DNA from: Zasmidium citrigriseum
Taxonomy: Eukaryota; Ascomycota; Dothideomycetes; Mycosphaerellales; Mycosphaerellaceae
Assembly: GCA_002786025.1 (NCBI GenBank)
Contig: NHNW01000005.1
Location: 1,054,001 to 1,118,000 of the forward strand
Direction of reading: 5' to 3'
DNA length: 64,000 nt
Translations under genes and position numbers: made by a program
Shown: positions 28,773 through 37,673 of the stretch, piece after piece
Layout: every line of letters begins with the position of its first letter
How positions within the stretch are numbered: the stretch's first letter is position 1
Notes under the pieces: generated by a model
What the model saw: only the letters and a program-made list of their open reading frames with translations
What the model was told of the DNA's origin: nothing
Database searches by the model: none

Positions 28773-31324
28773 ATGGCCGACACCACCCACCCCACCGCGC
28801 CCTCGCCGCACACCACCGACGCCGACAGCCCCCTCAGCGACCACAAGCGAAAGCGCGACGACCAGCCCGACCGGTCGCAGCACCCGCTATCGGCATCGCG
28901 CACCACCGCTCTCCAAAAAGACATCCTCCATGTCCTCGAAAGGCACGGCATTTCATTCTGCGCAACTGCGATATCATGCTAATTGCCTACAGCTATGACA
29001 CCCAGCCCTCTTTCCTCAAGCACGCCCTCACCAGCGCACCATCCTCCGAACCCGCCGCTAAAAAGCCCCGACTATCGCAGACCAGCACCGAAGAATCGAC
29101 CATAGCTTCCAAACTCAGCAATGCCAGCTACACCTCACTCAGTCAGATCAAGTCTGATGCCAAACTCGTGGCCGAAGCGCTGGTGTCATCTTTGCGGTCC
29201 AAGGCCAGCGAACGGGAAGGCAGCAGCAGCGGTCGACCTTCGGCCGAAGAGCTCAAGCAGATCTACAAGATTCAGTCTCTCGAAGAGTACGTGGAAAAGC
29301 TTGTTGACAAGGAGATCGAGTACGTCGAGGCGCATGAGAGGACAAACGGCGAGGTCAAGGAAGAGAGTGATCTCCCGAATGGACATACCGATGATGAGAA
29401 GCCGCAGTCTGCTGCTAATGCGGCATCCACGGTGCTCACTCTCTTTGGAAATGCGCCTACTCCCAAGCAGCTCTTCTCTTCCATGCAGAATCCTCCAGCA
29501 GGACACCAGGGCGCAACCATCAAGTCAGAATTACCCGTCGAAGAGATGAGTCTGCCGACTGGTATATCGGCCACCAAGATCTTACCACTACCTGCCGATG
29601 AAAGCAAGAAGACGCCAACGTTCGAAGAGACTTTCGCGCCGCCCTACAGTCTCCCTGCACTGCAACCACCAAAGGCCCACAGGAGACAGTCCACTCGCGA
29701 TCAAACAGTCACGTGGGAATTCAAGGATCCAGTACAGCGAAACAAGAAGCAGGGCGGTTATACTGTGCAGAGCTTGACGGTGGGCAACTGGCTGGGCTAT
29801 GGCGGTAAGGAGGGTGGGGACGCAGACTCGACTCGCGAAAAGCGCAAGCAGCGTGATCGCGCATTGAGTACTAGTGTCGGGGAGGCCGACCGCCCTGACA
29901 AGGCCACCTTGGAGGAGGCTTTGATCAAGGAGGAAGATGCACTTTTCCGACGAGCCTTCTCGAGCTTCGCGCCAACGTGCGATAACTCAAACGCCATCAT
30001 CCCCGAGGAGACGAAGAATGTCGTTTGGTGGCACAAGGTCGGAAGCAAGCGGTTCAACGACACCTTCGCCATCGACCCTGCCCTGCTGGATCAGAACGAG
30101 ATGCCTATGATACCAATGGAGGCCGTCGAGGAATCTGATCCGAAAGATGACAATTTCGACAACATCATGGAAGACCTCGATGAGCTCGAGAAGATTGAGG
30201 CGCCTCCTGAGTATGTTAAGTCCAAGACGGAGGTTGATCAGGTTCTGCGCGAGGTGTCCGAGTTGCTCGAGACGCTCGCCTCCCATCAACGCATTCGAAA
30301 TGCTTCTTTGGCATCAGCGACCCCTGCATCGCGCACACCGATCAGTCCAGCACCGATTGCCGCATCGAAGATTGGCAAACCAGACGAGCCGTCAGAAGAG
30401 GAAATGTCCACATACAACAGTCTCACGCGCGAGCTGGCATACCTCATTCTCAAGCTACCTCCCTATGCGGTTGCGAAGCTTGACGGCGATCAGCTGGCCG
30501 ACCTGGGTGTCAGCAAACTCATCACCTTCAAATCAACCAACGTCAAGGGTACTATGGAGGAAGATCACGTCACTCGACAAGCCAAGCTTTCCGCCATTGC
30601 GACTGCTTCAAGCATCGCGACCCTTGCTCGACCGAACTCGTCTGCTGGTCAACACTACAGCGCCACCGCACAACGCACTCCAGCTATTGGACAGGCCGCC
30701 AACACCCGCTACGGGCAATCATACGGACCTCGAACTCCAGCCACCCAACCAGCATTCCAGCGTCAATCCAGCAATCCCCAATCGTACGGTACACCAAGTG
30801 CCACCGCGCCTCGACCGACTTATGGCCAGCCGAACCAGTATTCTCGACCTGGGGCAGCTCAGCCAGGATACGGGCAGCCCAACGGCCAACAATATTATCA
30901 GCGCCCTCAACAGACTCCAGGTGGCTACGCCGCGTACAACCAAAACTACCAGCAGACGCCAGGCACACAGCAACGCTATGTGCAACCTCAACACCAGCAA
31001 CGGGCGGCAAATGCCGTTGCCTACCAGACTAACCCTGCAGCACAGCAACAAGCATACAACCGCACGGCTTCACCAGCAAAGGCCGCCGGCCATCCCGCCG
31101 TGTCGATGGCCCCAGCGTCACAGAGACCGCTGTATCCAACACAACCCGGTTCAGGCCGTGCGACTCCCACCAACTACCCATCGCAACCGCACACCCCGAT
31201 CAATGGCTTCTCCCGGCCGCCGCCTCCTGGCATCGCGCCCCGACCTGCGAGCTCGACGCCGCAGCCGCAACATCAACCACCTCCACCGAAGCCCGCGATG
31301 GCTCAAACGAACGGAACTTCGTGA
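28773..31324 (+). CDS. Conserved nuclear-type protein with Pro/Gln/Tyr-rich C-terminus; GC-AG intron
   Basis: Exons are 28773-28942 and 28993-31324 (833 aa). The only donor that keeps frame is a GC (AG|GCACGG), with branch GCTAAT and acceptor CTACAG, giving DILHVLES joined to YDTQPSFLKHAL. Start is ACCATGGCC at 28773. The N-terminus has an NLS-like KRKRDD; a helical region follows (EELKQIYKIQSLEEYVEKLV). The central block includes GGYTVQSLTVGNWLGYGG and ALFRRAFSSFAPTCDNSNA followed by NVVWWHKVGSKRF. The last ~230 residues are low-complexity Gln/Pro/Tyr/Ala. I do not recognise the family with certainty. A chromatin-remodelling (RSC-type) subunit is a guess from the WWxxxG core and composition. 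Confidence 0.7.
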
Positions 31325-31401
31325 GTTGAAAATAAATATAAGCTGCACTTTTCTGGTTTTCACTACGTGCCATCTTCGAGGCCGAAGGACCTGCCGATCG
31401 A

Positions 31402-31728
31402 ATGTACATTATTAATGCAAGATATCATTATCGCAGGCTCAATGTGTTCCAGCTGGCCTCGCTTCACGGCGGAGTGCAGCGAATGCTGGGAGGACCGGTG
31501 CTCTCGCCACCGCGGCAGAGATTGAAGCCAGAGTGGAGATGCTACTATTGCGACATGACGGTGCCTGGCCACGAGACCTACGGCAGTCATCGTTGCCCAC
31601 GTCTGACGTGCAAGCATTGCGGAAAGCTTTACATGTATGAGAAGCCTTTCAGATTACATGTGGATTGGTGCGTCAGTGAGAGGGAGGCGGAGGTGCTGGT
31701 GAGGAAGTATAGCAAGAAGAGGACTTGA
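31402..31728 (+). CDS. Small zinc-finger-like protein (uncertain)
   Basis: This open frame of 108 codons lies 78 bp after the previous gene on the same strand. Two Cys/His clusters are visible: WRCYYCDMTVPGHETYGSHRC and CKHCGKLYMYEKPFRLHVDWC, each CxxC followed by His and Cys, like a compact pair of zinc-binding fingers. The N-terminal 27 residues are less convincing, so an internal Met (MLGGPVLSPP) may be the real start. There is no other support. It could also be a remnant of a longer finger protein. Confidence 0.4.
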   Translation: MYIINARYHYRRLNVFQLASLHGGVQRMLGGPVLSPPRQRLKPEWRCYYCDMTVPGHETYGSHRCPRLTCKHCGKLYMYEKPFRLHVDWCVSEREAEVLVRKYSKKRT

Positions 31729-31990
31729 AGGATGTGGAATGGCATAAAGTCACACCGGAAGCATCGCCGGCGTGCGATGGTGCAGCTGAGTAGCAATTGA
31801 ATCGAGACTTGATTTGGCACTTATCCAAAGAGCTGATGTTAATTGCCCCCTTCTCTCCCCAGCCGTCCATATAAATTGGAGTCTGGGTCGATAACAATCT
31901 ACCCCAGGATCAATACTTCCGTAGCCCTCCCGATGGTATCACCTGGACCGACTGGCCTCGCCGTCGACACACGGAGGCACATTCTTACGG

Positions 31991-32230
31991 CTACCAGAAC
32001 ATGATTCCCTCCAGCGTCATGGCACGGCTCAATGGCTGGAACAGGTCCTCGATGGCTTTCTGATGGGGCAGCTTTTGTGAGATACGGATCGTTTGGACTA
32101 CATGTCGAAGGCTCAGGATTCTTGAGAAGGAGATTGCCTTGGTCTTGAGTCCCGAGTGTAGGAGCTGCTTCATGCTGATGTCGATGTTGCGGAAGAGGAT
32201 GACGTTGTGGTCGATGAAAACGCTTCCCGT
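31991..32230 (-). pseudogene. Decayed fragment of a 2EXR/DUF7730-like family gene
   Basis: In one minus frame this reads VILFRNIDISMKQLL and then AIEDLFQPLSRAMTLEGIMFW before a stop at 31991. These match FLRDIGPSVALLRSVDIS and IMDLAGPLERATKLERLVFW in the complete gene at 33622. The fragment lies directly downstream of the family gene that ends at 32255. No N-terminal domain and no start codon remain, so it is a relic of a duplicate rather than a gene. Confidence 0.6.
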
Positions 32231-32254
32231 ATTTCAGCGACGTCCATCCTGTCG

Positions 32255-32962
32255 TCATTCATCGTCTCCTGTCTCGGTGTCGGGAACCGTTCTATTGAAC
32301 GCAAGCTCGTTGCTCTCCTTCACCTCCACCTCGACACCCATCTTGAGGCTCGCAAACGTAGCGCGAAGCTTTTGAGCCAACCGCTCACAAGTAACATCAC
32401 CGACTCCCTCCGGACGCCACAGCACCACTTTCTCGAGCCCCTTGGCGCTATACAAAGCAACAGGCAGACTTGTAATCAAGCCTTTGAGCGAGAGCTTGAA
32501 CCAGATTCCAGAAGCTTTGGGATTCAGATCAAGAAGTATGAACCCCGAGGTCCCCATTTCGACGAAGCGGAGGTGCTTCACGGAGTCGCCGATGGTTTTG
32601 GCGAAGTCTGTTGCGAATGGCAGGCATTTGAAGTGGAAAGTGTTGGTGCCGTAGAGGATTGAGGTTGCTTCGGAGTGGATTTGGCGACAAGTTGCGAGGA
32701 GTTTTGGGCGGAGGTCGGAATTGGGGAGGAAGGGGTGTACTTTGCGTCGGACTTGCATTTCGAGTCGGTCGTCGCTTGTGAGGGCGTAGGCGTAGATTTT
32801 GTTGCGTATTTCGGCGGGCAGGTCGAGGATGGAGATTGCTTCGGGGTCCGCTTTGGTTGATTGAGGTGCTGGTTCCGGCTCGCGACTTGGGGCGGTGAAG
32901 AGGAAGACTGCTGCTGCGAGGAAGCAGAAAGCCAGGACCAGCGCCATGATGATCTTCTCCAT
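32255..32962 (-). CDS. 2EXR/DUF7730-like family protein with N-terminal membrane anchor
   Basis: This gene encodes 235 aa from ATG 32962 (MEKIIMALVLAFCFLAAAVF), one hydrophobic segment at residues 4-24, unlike the soluble first array. The domain is AISILDLPAEIRNKIYAYAL at about residues 47-66, then LLATCRQIHSEATSILYGTNTF, followed by HFKCLPFATDFAKTIGDSVK-type and EKVVLWRPEGVGD stretches. There are no introns. The longer open frame upstream (68 more codons) has no anchor-like start. Upstream lies a 93-codon uORF whose stop overlaps this ATG (TAATG). A membrane-bound adaptor-like form of the family is the likely class (inference). Confidence 0.8.
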   Translation of the reverse strand: MEKIIMALVLAFCFLAAAVFLFTAPSREPEPAPQSTKADPEAISILDLPAEIRNKIYAYALTSDDRLEMQVRRKVHPFLPNSDLRPKLLATCRQIHSEATSILYGTNTFHFKCLPFATDFAKTIGDSVKHLRFVEMGTSGFILLDLNPKASGIWFKLSLKGLITSLPVALYSAKGLEKVVLWRPEGVGDVTCERLAQKLRATFASLKMGVEVEVKESNELAFNRTVPDTETGDDE

Positions 32963-33243
32963 TATGTTGGAGGTGACCGGGGGCTTTGTCGGTGATGAGC
33001 GACTTTGGGTAATCGTGCGTGTGTTGGAGATAGTCGAGGCGCTGGAAGGTCGGAGTTTACATATGCGGAAGTTGTGAGTAGCCCGAGCCACGTAGTGCGC
33101 CGGCAGACAGTTAAGCGAAGAGTGAAGCGGAGAGTGAAGCGGGAAGTGAATCGAAGAGTAAAGCAACGAGTGAAGCCAAGAGTCAGGCGAGAAGTAAAGC
33201 GAACGGTGAAGCCAACAGTGACGGAACTAGCGTGGCTTGGCAT
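32962..33243 (-). other. 93-codon upstream ORF ending in TAATG overlap with the family gene
   Basis: The ORF starts at the ATG inside the upstream box (33243) and ends at TAA 32964-32962, which shares its last A with the main start codon. Its middle is encoded by the 12-bp repeat and reads as Phe-Thr repeats (FTLRFTSRFTLRFTL-type). Whether it is translated depends on where transcription starts. Confidence 0.35.
33109..33228. repeat. 12-bp tandem repeat, about 10 imperfect units
   Basis: The consensus on + is AGTGAAGCGAAG, in units starting at 33109, 33121, 33133, 33145 and so on to 33217. It sits in the upstream region of the family gene at 32255, next to its box. A shorter, degenerate version lies upstream of the gene at 33622 (about 34704-34775). 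Confidence 0.75.
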
Positions 33244-33250
33244 TCACGTG
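33227..33250 (-). promoter_or_regulatory. Family upstream box
   Basis: CTAGCG (33227-33232) and CTTGGCATTCACGTG (33236-33250), i.e. CACGTGAATGCCAAG ... CGCTAG on the minus strand, about 270 bp before the start at 32962. The CATG of other copies is CGTG here, making an E-box CACGTG. Confidence 0.6.
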
Positions 33251-33319
33251 AAGAAGCCCCTTCTGTAAAAGTCAGACCTGCCACATGGCTGTCGTAACAA
33301 GCTCTACTACCCCACCATC

Positions 33320-33541
33320 GCAAGGAGATCTTTGCCTGTCCCTCTGCGTTCCCCTCCTTTATTTCCACCCGTACCTTCTGATCTCGTTCCCAGACTATGT
33401 TCCGTAGCGCGAAGACAAGACCCTTGCATTGCACCCATGGCTGGTTGGGTTTCTTCCAGAAGACGATGCTCTGGAGTGCGGTGGCGCGGCTTAATGCAGC
33501 GATAAGATCCTCGACTCTCGCTGTCTCAAGAGCTCAAGCTC
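33320..33541 (-). pseudogene. Decayed C-terminal fragment of a 2EXR/DUF7730-like family gene
   Basis: The minus frame reads VEDLIAALSRATALQSIVFW and then FALRNIVWERDQKVRVEIKE, GNAEGQAKISL. These match IMDLAGPLERATKLERLVFW, EAYKRREQFVEVRVKDGDGN and GRAKIEF at the end of the complete gene starting at 33622, just upstream on the same strand. Only the last third of a gene is present and there is no start codon. Confidence 0.65.
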
Positions 33542-33621
33542 CCCATGGTAACTCCTTGTCCAGCGCAGTCGCTTGATCCAGTTCAGCACCGAGGCCCTGC
33601 ACCGTCATGCAAGCAATCGCA

Positions 33622-34470
33622 TCAGAACTCGATCTTCGCCCGACCATTCCCATCACCATCCTTGACTCTCACCTCCACAAACTGCTCCCGCCGCTTATAC
33701 GCTTCGCTCAGCTCCTCAGCGAGTTGTTCCACCTTCGAAATCCTCTTCCCCCGAGGAACCCAAAACACCAGTCTCTCCAGCTTCGTGGCTCGCTCCAGAG
33801 GACCAGCAAGATCCATGATTGGATTCCAGACCCCCATCTTCCAAGAGACCCAGAAGTCCCGAGTATTCCACATCTCCAGTTCCGTCCCTATCAGTTGACA
33901 GAGACTGATATCGACGCTCCGGAGAAGTGCAACGGAAGGGCCGATGTCGCGAAGGAAGCGAAAGAGCGTCATGGGTGAGGCGAAGTGAAAGGTGTTGGCG
34001 CCGTACAGAACTGGAGCTGCCTCGGCATGGATTTGGCGGCAAGTCTCGAGTAGCGCGGAGGCTGGTGTTTGGTCGATAATGTTGAAGATATCGATGCAGG
34101 CCCATCCGCCGAATGAGCGTATTGGGAGAGCTCGGGGTCCCGTGAGAGCGTAGGTGTAGATTCTGTTGCGAACTTCAGCGGGTAGAACCAGGAATGCGAC
34201 TTCTTGCTGGATTATCGGCACTTGAGATCGACGGCGGAGCTCCTTCTCTCTCTTGAGGGCGTCATAGGATAGAGTGCCCAATAAGAGGAACAAGACAATG
34301 GGGAGGGCGATGAGGGAGCCGACAATGATGTAGTCTTTGCGAGGAGCCGTGGTGAGTTTCTCTATCGTGTCTCGGGGAAACGCTCCATAAAGGGCGAGGG
34401 AGAGCACAATGAAGGTTACGACTGGTACGACTGTCATGGCATTGGGCGTTATGTGCGCCATTGCGTGCAT
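33622..34470 (-). CDS. 2EXR/DUF7730-like family protein with two N-terminal membrane segments
   Basis: This gene encodes 282 aa from ATG 34470. Two hydrophobic segments come first: about residues 12-30 (MTVVPVVTFIVLSLALYGAF) and 48-67 (IIVGSLIALPIVLFLLLGTL). A basic stretch (KREKELRRRS) follows. The domain is VAFLVLPAEVRNRIYTYALT near 91-110, then ALLETCRQIHAEAAPVLYGANTF. The C-terminus has ATKLERLVFWVPRGKRISKV and a charged tail. No introns are seen. Together with the gene at 32255 it forms a membrane-anchored subgroup. In-frame Mets at 34461 and 34437 are alternative starts. Confidence 0.8.
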   Translation of the reverse strand: MHAMAHITPNAMTVVPVVTFIVLSLALYGAFPRDTIEKLTTAPRKDYIIVGSLIALPIVLFLLLGTLSYDALKREKELRRRSQVPIIQQEVAFLVLPAEVRNRIYTYALTGPRALPIRSFGGWACIDIFNIIDQTPASALLETCRQIHAEAAPVLYGANTFHFASPMTLFRFLRDIGPSVALLRSVDISLCQLIGTELEMWNTRDFWVSWKMGVWNPIMDLAGPLERATKLERLVFWVPRGKRISKVEQLAEELSEAYKRREQFVEVRVKDGDGNGRAKIEF

Positions 34471-34790
34471 GCTGGGCGAGGGTGACTGGTGGTAGATGTC
34501 TTCTTGTATGTGTCCGTGATGTCGACTTTGCGCTGCTTGAGTAGTAGCCCTCTCCAGGTGAGCGCACCAGTCGATGCTCTTGAAAGCCTGGCTCCACTCT
34601 CGGCCCTCAGCGACACAGTTGAGGATTGCCGAAGATATTTTCCGATTTGACCTGAGAATTGCAGGTAGACGGATAGTGCGAGCGAACTGGTGCGTCGTCG
34701 GATAGTGAAGTAAGGCGAAGCGTCAAGAGTGAGGCGAAGGGTAAAGCGAAGATTGAAGCCGAGAGTGAAGTGACTAGCGCGGCTTGGCGT
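34471..34790 (-). promoter_or_regulatory. Upstream region with degenerate 12-bp repeats
   Basis: About six imperfect AGTGAAGCGAAG-like units (34704-34775) lie between the gene at 33622 and its upstream box. No other feature is seen. Confidence 0.5.
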
Positions 34791-34798
34791 TCACATGC
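34774..34798 (-). promoter_or_regulatory. Family upstream box overlapping the neighbour's stop codon
   Basis: CTAGCG (34774-34779) and CTTGGCGTTCACATGC (34783-34798). On the minus strand GCATGTGA supplies the last Met codon and the stop TGA of the upstream family gene ending at 34791. The box lacks the internal ATG (GAACGCC instead of GAATGCC). Confidence 0.6.
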
Positions 34799-35396
34799 CG
34801 CGCACAGTCCTCCAAATCTTCCTCATCATACCGCGAAGTGCCCTCTTCACCCGCCTCTTCCGCGACCTCACAAACATCCACTCTTGGACTCCTTCGTTTT
34901 CCAACTCTGCCTTCTTCACCCCCTTCCTCTTCAAGACCAACCCCCTACTGCTGAGGCTACTGTCCTGTACACTCAACCTAAACCACCCGTCCCCCAACAT
35001 TAGCAATGACCGCACAAACTTCCAATCATGCTCGTAAGGTGCTGGATCAACTTTCAGACGCCTCAACCATCCCTCCATACCCGGTCCAATCATCTCAATA
35101 AACATCCTCTGGATCCTAGCCGATGGCAAGCTGAATGTATTTGCACCGTACAGAATCGGCGCCGCCTCTTCACGGATCTGCTTACACGTTGCCAGAAGGG
35201 ACGATTGAACTATGGTATTGCCAAGGCAGACGCGGGTTGTTGAGTATAGAACGAGACGCAAGGAACGCTGGCGCGTGAGTGCTTCTGCGTAGATCTGATT
35301 GCGAATCTCGGCTGGCAGGTCGAGGAATGATATTTTCTTAGGCTTCCGGCTGCGAGACATCGAGGGTGGTTTCGAGAAGGTGTTAGATTTGTCCAT
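34791..35396 (-). CDS. 2EXR/DUF7730-like family protein
   Basis: This gene encodes 201 aa from ATG 35396 (MDKSNTFSKPPSMSRSRKP). The frame is open to an ATG at 35573, inside the family's upstream box, which would give 260 aa and add a hydrophobic stretch (LLGIALSLKYLIYTFFYL). By analogy with its relatives, whose main start lies 100-330 bp after the box, 35396 is preferred. The domain is ISFLDLPAEIRNQIYAEALT, then LLATCKQIREEAAPILYGANTF. The C-terminal part is strongly basic (KRKGVKK ... RSRKRRVKRALRGMMRKIWR), suggesting nucleic-acid or acidic-partner binding (inference). Its last two codons are part of the next gene's upstream box. Confidence 0.75.
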   Translation of the reverse strand: MDKSNTFSKPPSMSRSRKPKKISFLDLPAEIRNQIYAEALTRQRSLRLVLYSTTRVCLGNTIVQSSLLATCKQIREEAAPILYGANTFSLPSARIQRMFIEMIGPGMEGWLRRLKVDPAPYEHDWKFVRSLLMLGDGWFRLSVQDSSLSSRGLVLKRKGVKKAELENEGVQEWMFVRSRKRRVKRALRGMMRKIWRTVRGM

Positions 35397-35565
35397 TGTG
35401 ACGGACGTCGGAGACAAATCACCGTAGGTAGGAAACTGAAGCGGAAGGCGATGTATATAAGTTGTTGTTGCTGTGGAAAAGAACATGCGGAGATAGAAAA
35501 AGGTGTAGATCAAGTATTTCAAGGAAAGTGCGATACCGAGTAGTTGGTACAGAAGCTTGTTGGTG

Positions 35566-35580
35566 CTTGGCATTCACATG
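35566..35580 (-). promoter_or_regulatory. Family upstream box
   Basis: CTTGGCATTCACATG, i.e. CATGTGAATGCCAAG on the minus strand, about 170 bp before the start at 35396. No intact CTAGCG is seen nearby. Confidence 0.55.
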
Positions 35581-35724
35581 AACCAAAAGACGAATTTCGT
35601 ACGATGGTGGGGATTATGCTTTGGATCAAGTCAGGCCTATCAGACGATACCTATTACAAGCATCAAGAGTATTGAGAGAAAGTATAAAATGTCAGTCAGT
35701 CACATCTAGGGCCCCAAGGGCTCC

Positions 35725-36279
35725 TCATCGTCGTCCCGCCCTCTCCTCCTCCGAACGCCTCAACCTATCCCTGATGATCCTATCAAAAACCTTCTTGTAC
35801 TCATCCACTTTGCCGATGCACCCCTTCGTAGTAGAAACCGCCCTCTCTAACCCGTCGGCCTCCATCAAGGGCGACATATCCGGAGGACTTTCCCAGTCCC
35901 CAAACTGTACTTCAATGTCCTTCAAGTACCGCACAAGGTGCTTTCCGATCATAGCCAGAAATCGGTCCATCGCTAAGCTGGTTCGGAAGTAAAAGGTGTT
36001 TGCGCCATAGAGCATTGGCGTGGCCTCGTCGCGAATTTGTTTACAACTGGCCAGGAGGGCTGTAAAGATTCGAGTGTTGTGCAGCCAGCATCTTTCGTTA
36101 GCGCTGACGTTACGTGGATTGGGCAATTGTTCGATGATGCGGAGAGTGCGAGGTCGCGTGAGTGCTTCAGTATAGATCTTGTTGCGGATCTCGGCAGGGA
36201 GGTCGAGGAAGGAAATCTTGTTCGGGTCTTGCTTGTCAGAGACCGCTGGTGGCGGCGAGTCTGACTTTGTGGTGTTCAT
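35725..36279 (-). CDS. 2EXR/DUF7730-like family protein
   Basis: This gene encodes 184 aa from ATG 36279 (MNTTKSDSPPPAVSDKQDP). The upstream open frame (39 codons, Pro-rich) is not needed. The domain is ISFLDLPAEIRNKIYTEALT at about residues 22-41, then RPRTLRI. NTRIFTALLASCKQIRDEATPMLYGANTF follows. The C-terminal part is short, with a charged helix (EYKKVFDRIIRDRLRRSEEE). No introns. It is closest to the gene at 34791 in this set (shared NKIxFLDLPAEIRNxIYxEALTR block), so the two are probably a recent tandem pair. Confidence 0.82.
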   Translation of the reverse strand: MNTTKSDSPPPAVSDKQDPNKISFLDLPAEIRNKIYTEALTRPRTLRIIEQLPNPRNVSANERCWLHNTRIFTALLASCKQIRDEATPMLYGANTFYFRTSLAMDRFLAMIGKHLVRYLKDIEVQFGDWESPPDMSPLMEADGLERAVSTTKGCIGKVDEYKKVFDRIIRDRLRRSEEERAGRR

Positions 36280-36992
36280 CTTGATGAAGATCGGCCACTG
36301 AGGGCGAGGACCTGGAGGAGGTGGTATTCCAGCTGGATATTTTGGGGTAGGTACGAGGTATAGACGTAGATGGCAAGGTGCGTGGCTTAAGTACATGTAC
36401 CGATCATAAAAATGATCAAATAAGATTTCTGGTAATGAGCTGTATCCAAGGGATTGGTACAGTGCTAATGGAACAGAAGCTGGTCAGCGCTTGGCATTCA
36501 CATGAACCAGATTTCAAAAGCTAGTTCGGTGTTAGTCTGGAGATCTCGTTCGCGGGTACAGTCAGGCCTATTACCTGGTATGCATTATAAGCACCAATAG
36601 TTCAAGAGGGAAGCAAGGACAAATGCGAGTAATCATTCAGTCGACATTTCAGGACGAGATACACGAGTCTCCTCAAAAAAAGAACCCATCTCGCTCTCCC
36701 ATGGAGGTGCTCAAAGTACAAGGCAATGACGATGAAGCAGCACTTTTGACTCCTGATGCTTCCCGGTGAGAGAACAGGAGAGACTGAAACCAGCGTGCGA
36801 TGATCGAAGCCCATCCAACACCTGATACCATTTCATCAATGCGAACTCGTCGCTCCAGCTCCAATGCCTTCCGTTCTCCTTCATATCTCACTGGACCGTG
36901 GTCCCGTTGTCGTTCATGTGCAGTCGTTCGGGTAGACTGCCTCGGAGAGAGCTCTTTCAAAGCAGACACCCTGTGGGAGAGGTAGGCCTCGT
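36280..36992. other. Intergenic with family upstream box
   Basis: It holds the box at 36490-36504 (separate entry). The rest, including a minus-strand frame at 36673-36969 that starts with GTG (ALKELSPRQS ... LELERRVRIDEMVSGVGWAS), has no supported gene, though that frame looks somewhat protein-like. Confidence 0.4.
36490..36504 (-). promoter_or_regulatory. Family upstream box
   Basis: CTTGGCATTCACATG, i.e. CATGTGAATGCCAAG on the minus strand, about 215 bp before the start at 36279. Its ATG would start a 10-residue uORF (MPSADQLLFH). Confidence 0.55.
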
Positions 36993-37673
36993 CTAGTTGA
37001 GCGACTCCTTGATAGCAGCCCTCGTCTCCTCGTCCATCTGACCAAACCGCAGGATGTCCGTCACCTGTCTCTTATCGTTGTGGTCTTTGCGTGAGTCGTG
37101 GAGCTCCTGAAACACAGCCGCAATTTTCCTTGCCCGCTTGAAATAATGCTTGTCGCCATCGACCGCATCGTTGTAGTATGCCAAGGAGATTCTCTCCAAC
37201 GCATCAGCATTCTTCAAGGCCGCCAAATCGCATCCCCGCCACAAGTCTAGTTCGTCGATATCGAGGAATCGGATGTGCTTCACGGAGGCACCAATTCTCT
37301 TGACAAAGCCGCTCATTGCTGAGAAGTGCTTCAAGTGGAAGGTGTTGTCGCCGTAAAGGACAGGCGTGGCTTCATCGTGGATCTTGCGGCAGACCCTGAG
37401 AATCGACGGGAAGACTCGAGTGCTGTTAAGTCGCAGAGTTCCTTCTAAGTAAAGAGTGCAGATGTGCAGCTTGCGAGGACGGGTCAAAGCTAGCTCGTAG
37501 ACTCTGTTGCGGACTTCGGCGGGCAGATCGAGGAAGGATTTTGGTCTCTCCGAAGGCGGTTCGGTGCTCTGAGCTGCCGAAGGATCCATAGGCATATCGT
37601 CGGTGTCGATGTGGTGCGGGGATCGCATCTCGGTGGCAAGGTCGGACTCAGATGGCGAGGCCATGGCGGGCAT
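36993..37673 (-). CDS. 2EXR/DUF7730-like family protein
   Basis: This gene encodes 226 aa from ATG 37673 (MPAMASPSESDLATEMRS). The 24-nt upstream extension starts with TTG. Alternative Mets at 37664 and 37628 exist. The N-terminus is acidic and Ser/Pro-rich. The domain is KSFLDLPAEVRNRVYELALT near residues 45-64, then RPRKLHI, and STRVFPSILRVCRKIHDEATPVLYGDNTF. The C-terminal part contains KHIRFLDIDELDLWRGCDLA, an NADALERISLAYY stretch and a helical end. No family box is seen upstream. Its start overlaps the end of the 99-residue gene by 26 bp, which is unusual and may mean it starts at 37628. Confidence 0.8.
   Translation of the reverse strand: MPAMASPSESDLATEMRSPHHIDTDDMPMDPSAAQSTEPPSERPKSFLDLPAEVRNRVYELALTRPRKLHICTLYLEGTLRLNSTRVFPSILRVCRKIHDEATPVLYGDNTFHLKHFSAMSGFVKRIGASVKHIRFLDIDELDLWRGCDLAALKNADALERISLAYYNDAVDGDKHYFKRARKIAAVFQELHDSRKDHNDKRQVTDILRFGQMDEETRAAIKESLN

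Noticed and set aside
28472..28992. Upstream extension of the Pro/Gln-rich gene from 28472
   Set aside because: Reads through the 5'UTR and the GC-AG intron; the spliced model from ATG 28773 has a better start context and continuous protein.
36673..36969. 98-codon minus-strand frame between two family genes
   Set aside because: Composition is protein-like and a CACAG acceptor precedes it, but it starts with GTG and I found no matching upstream exon.
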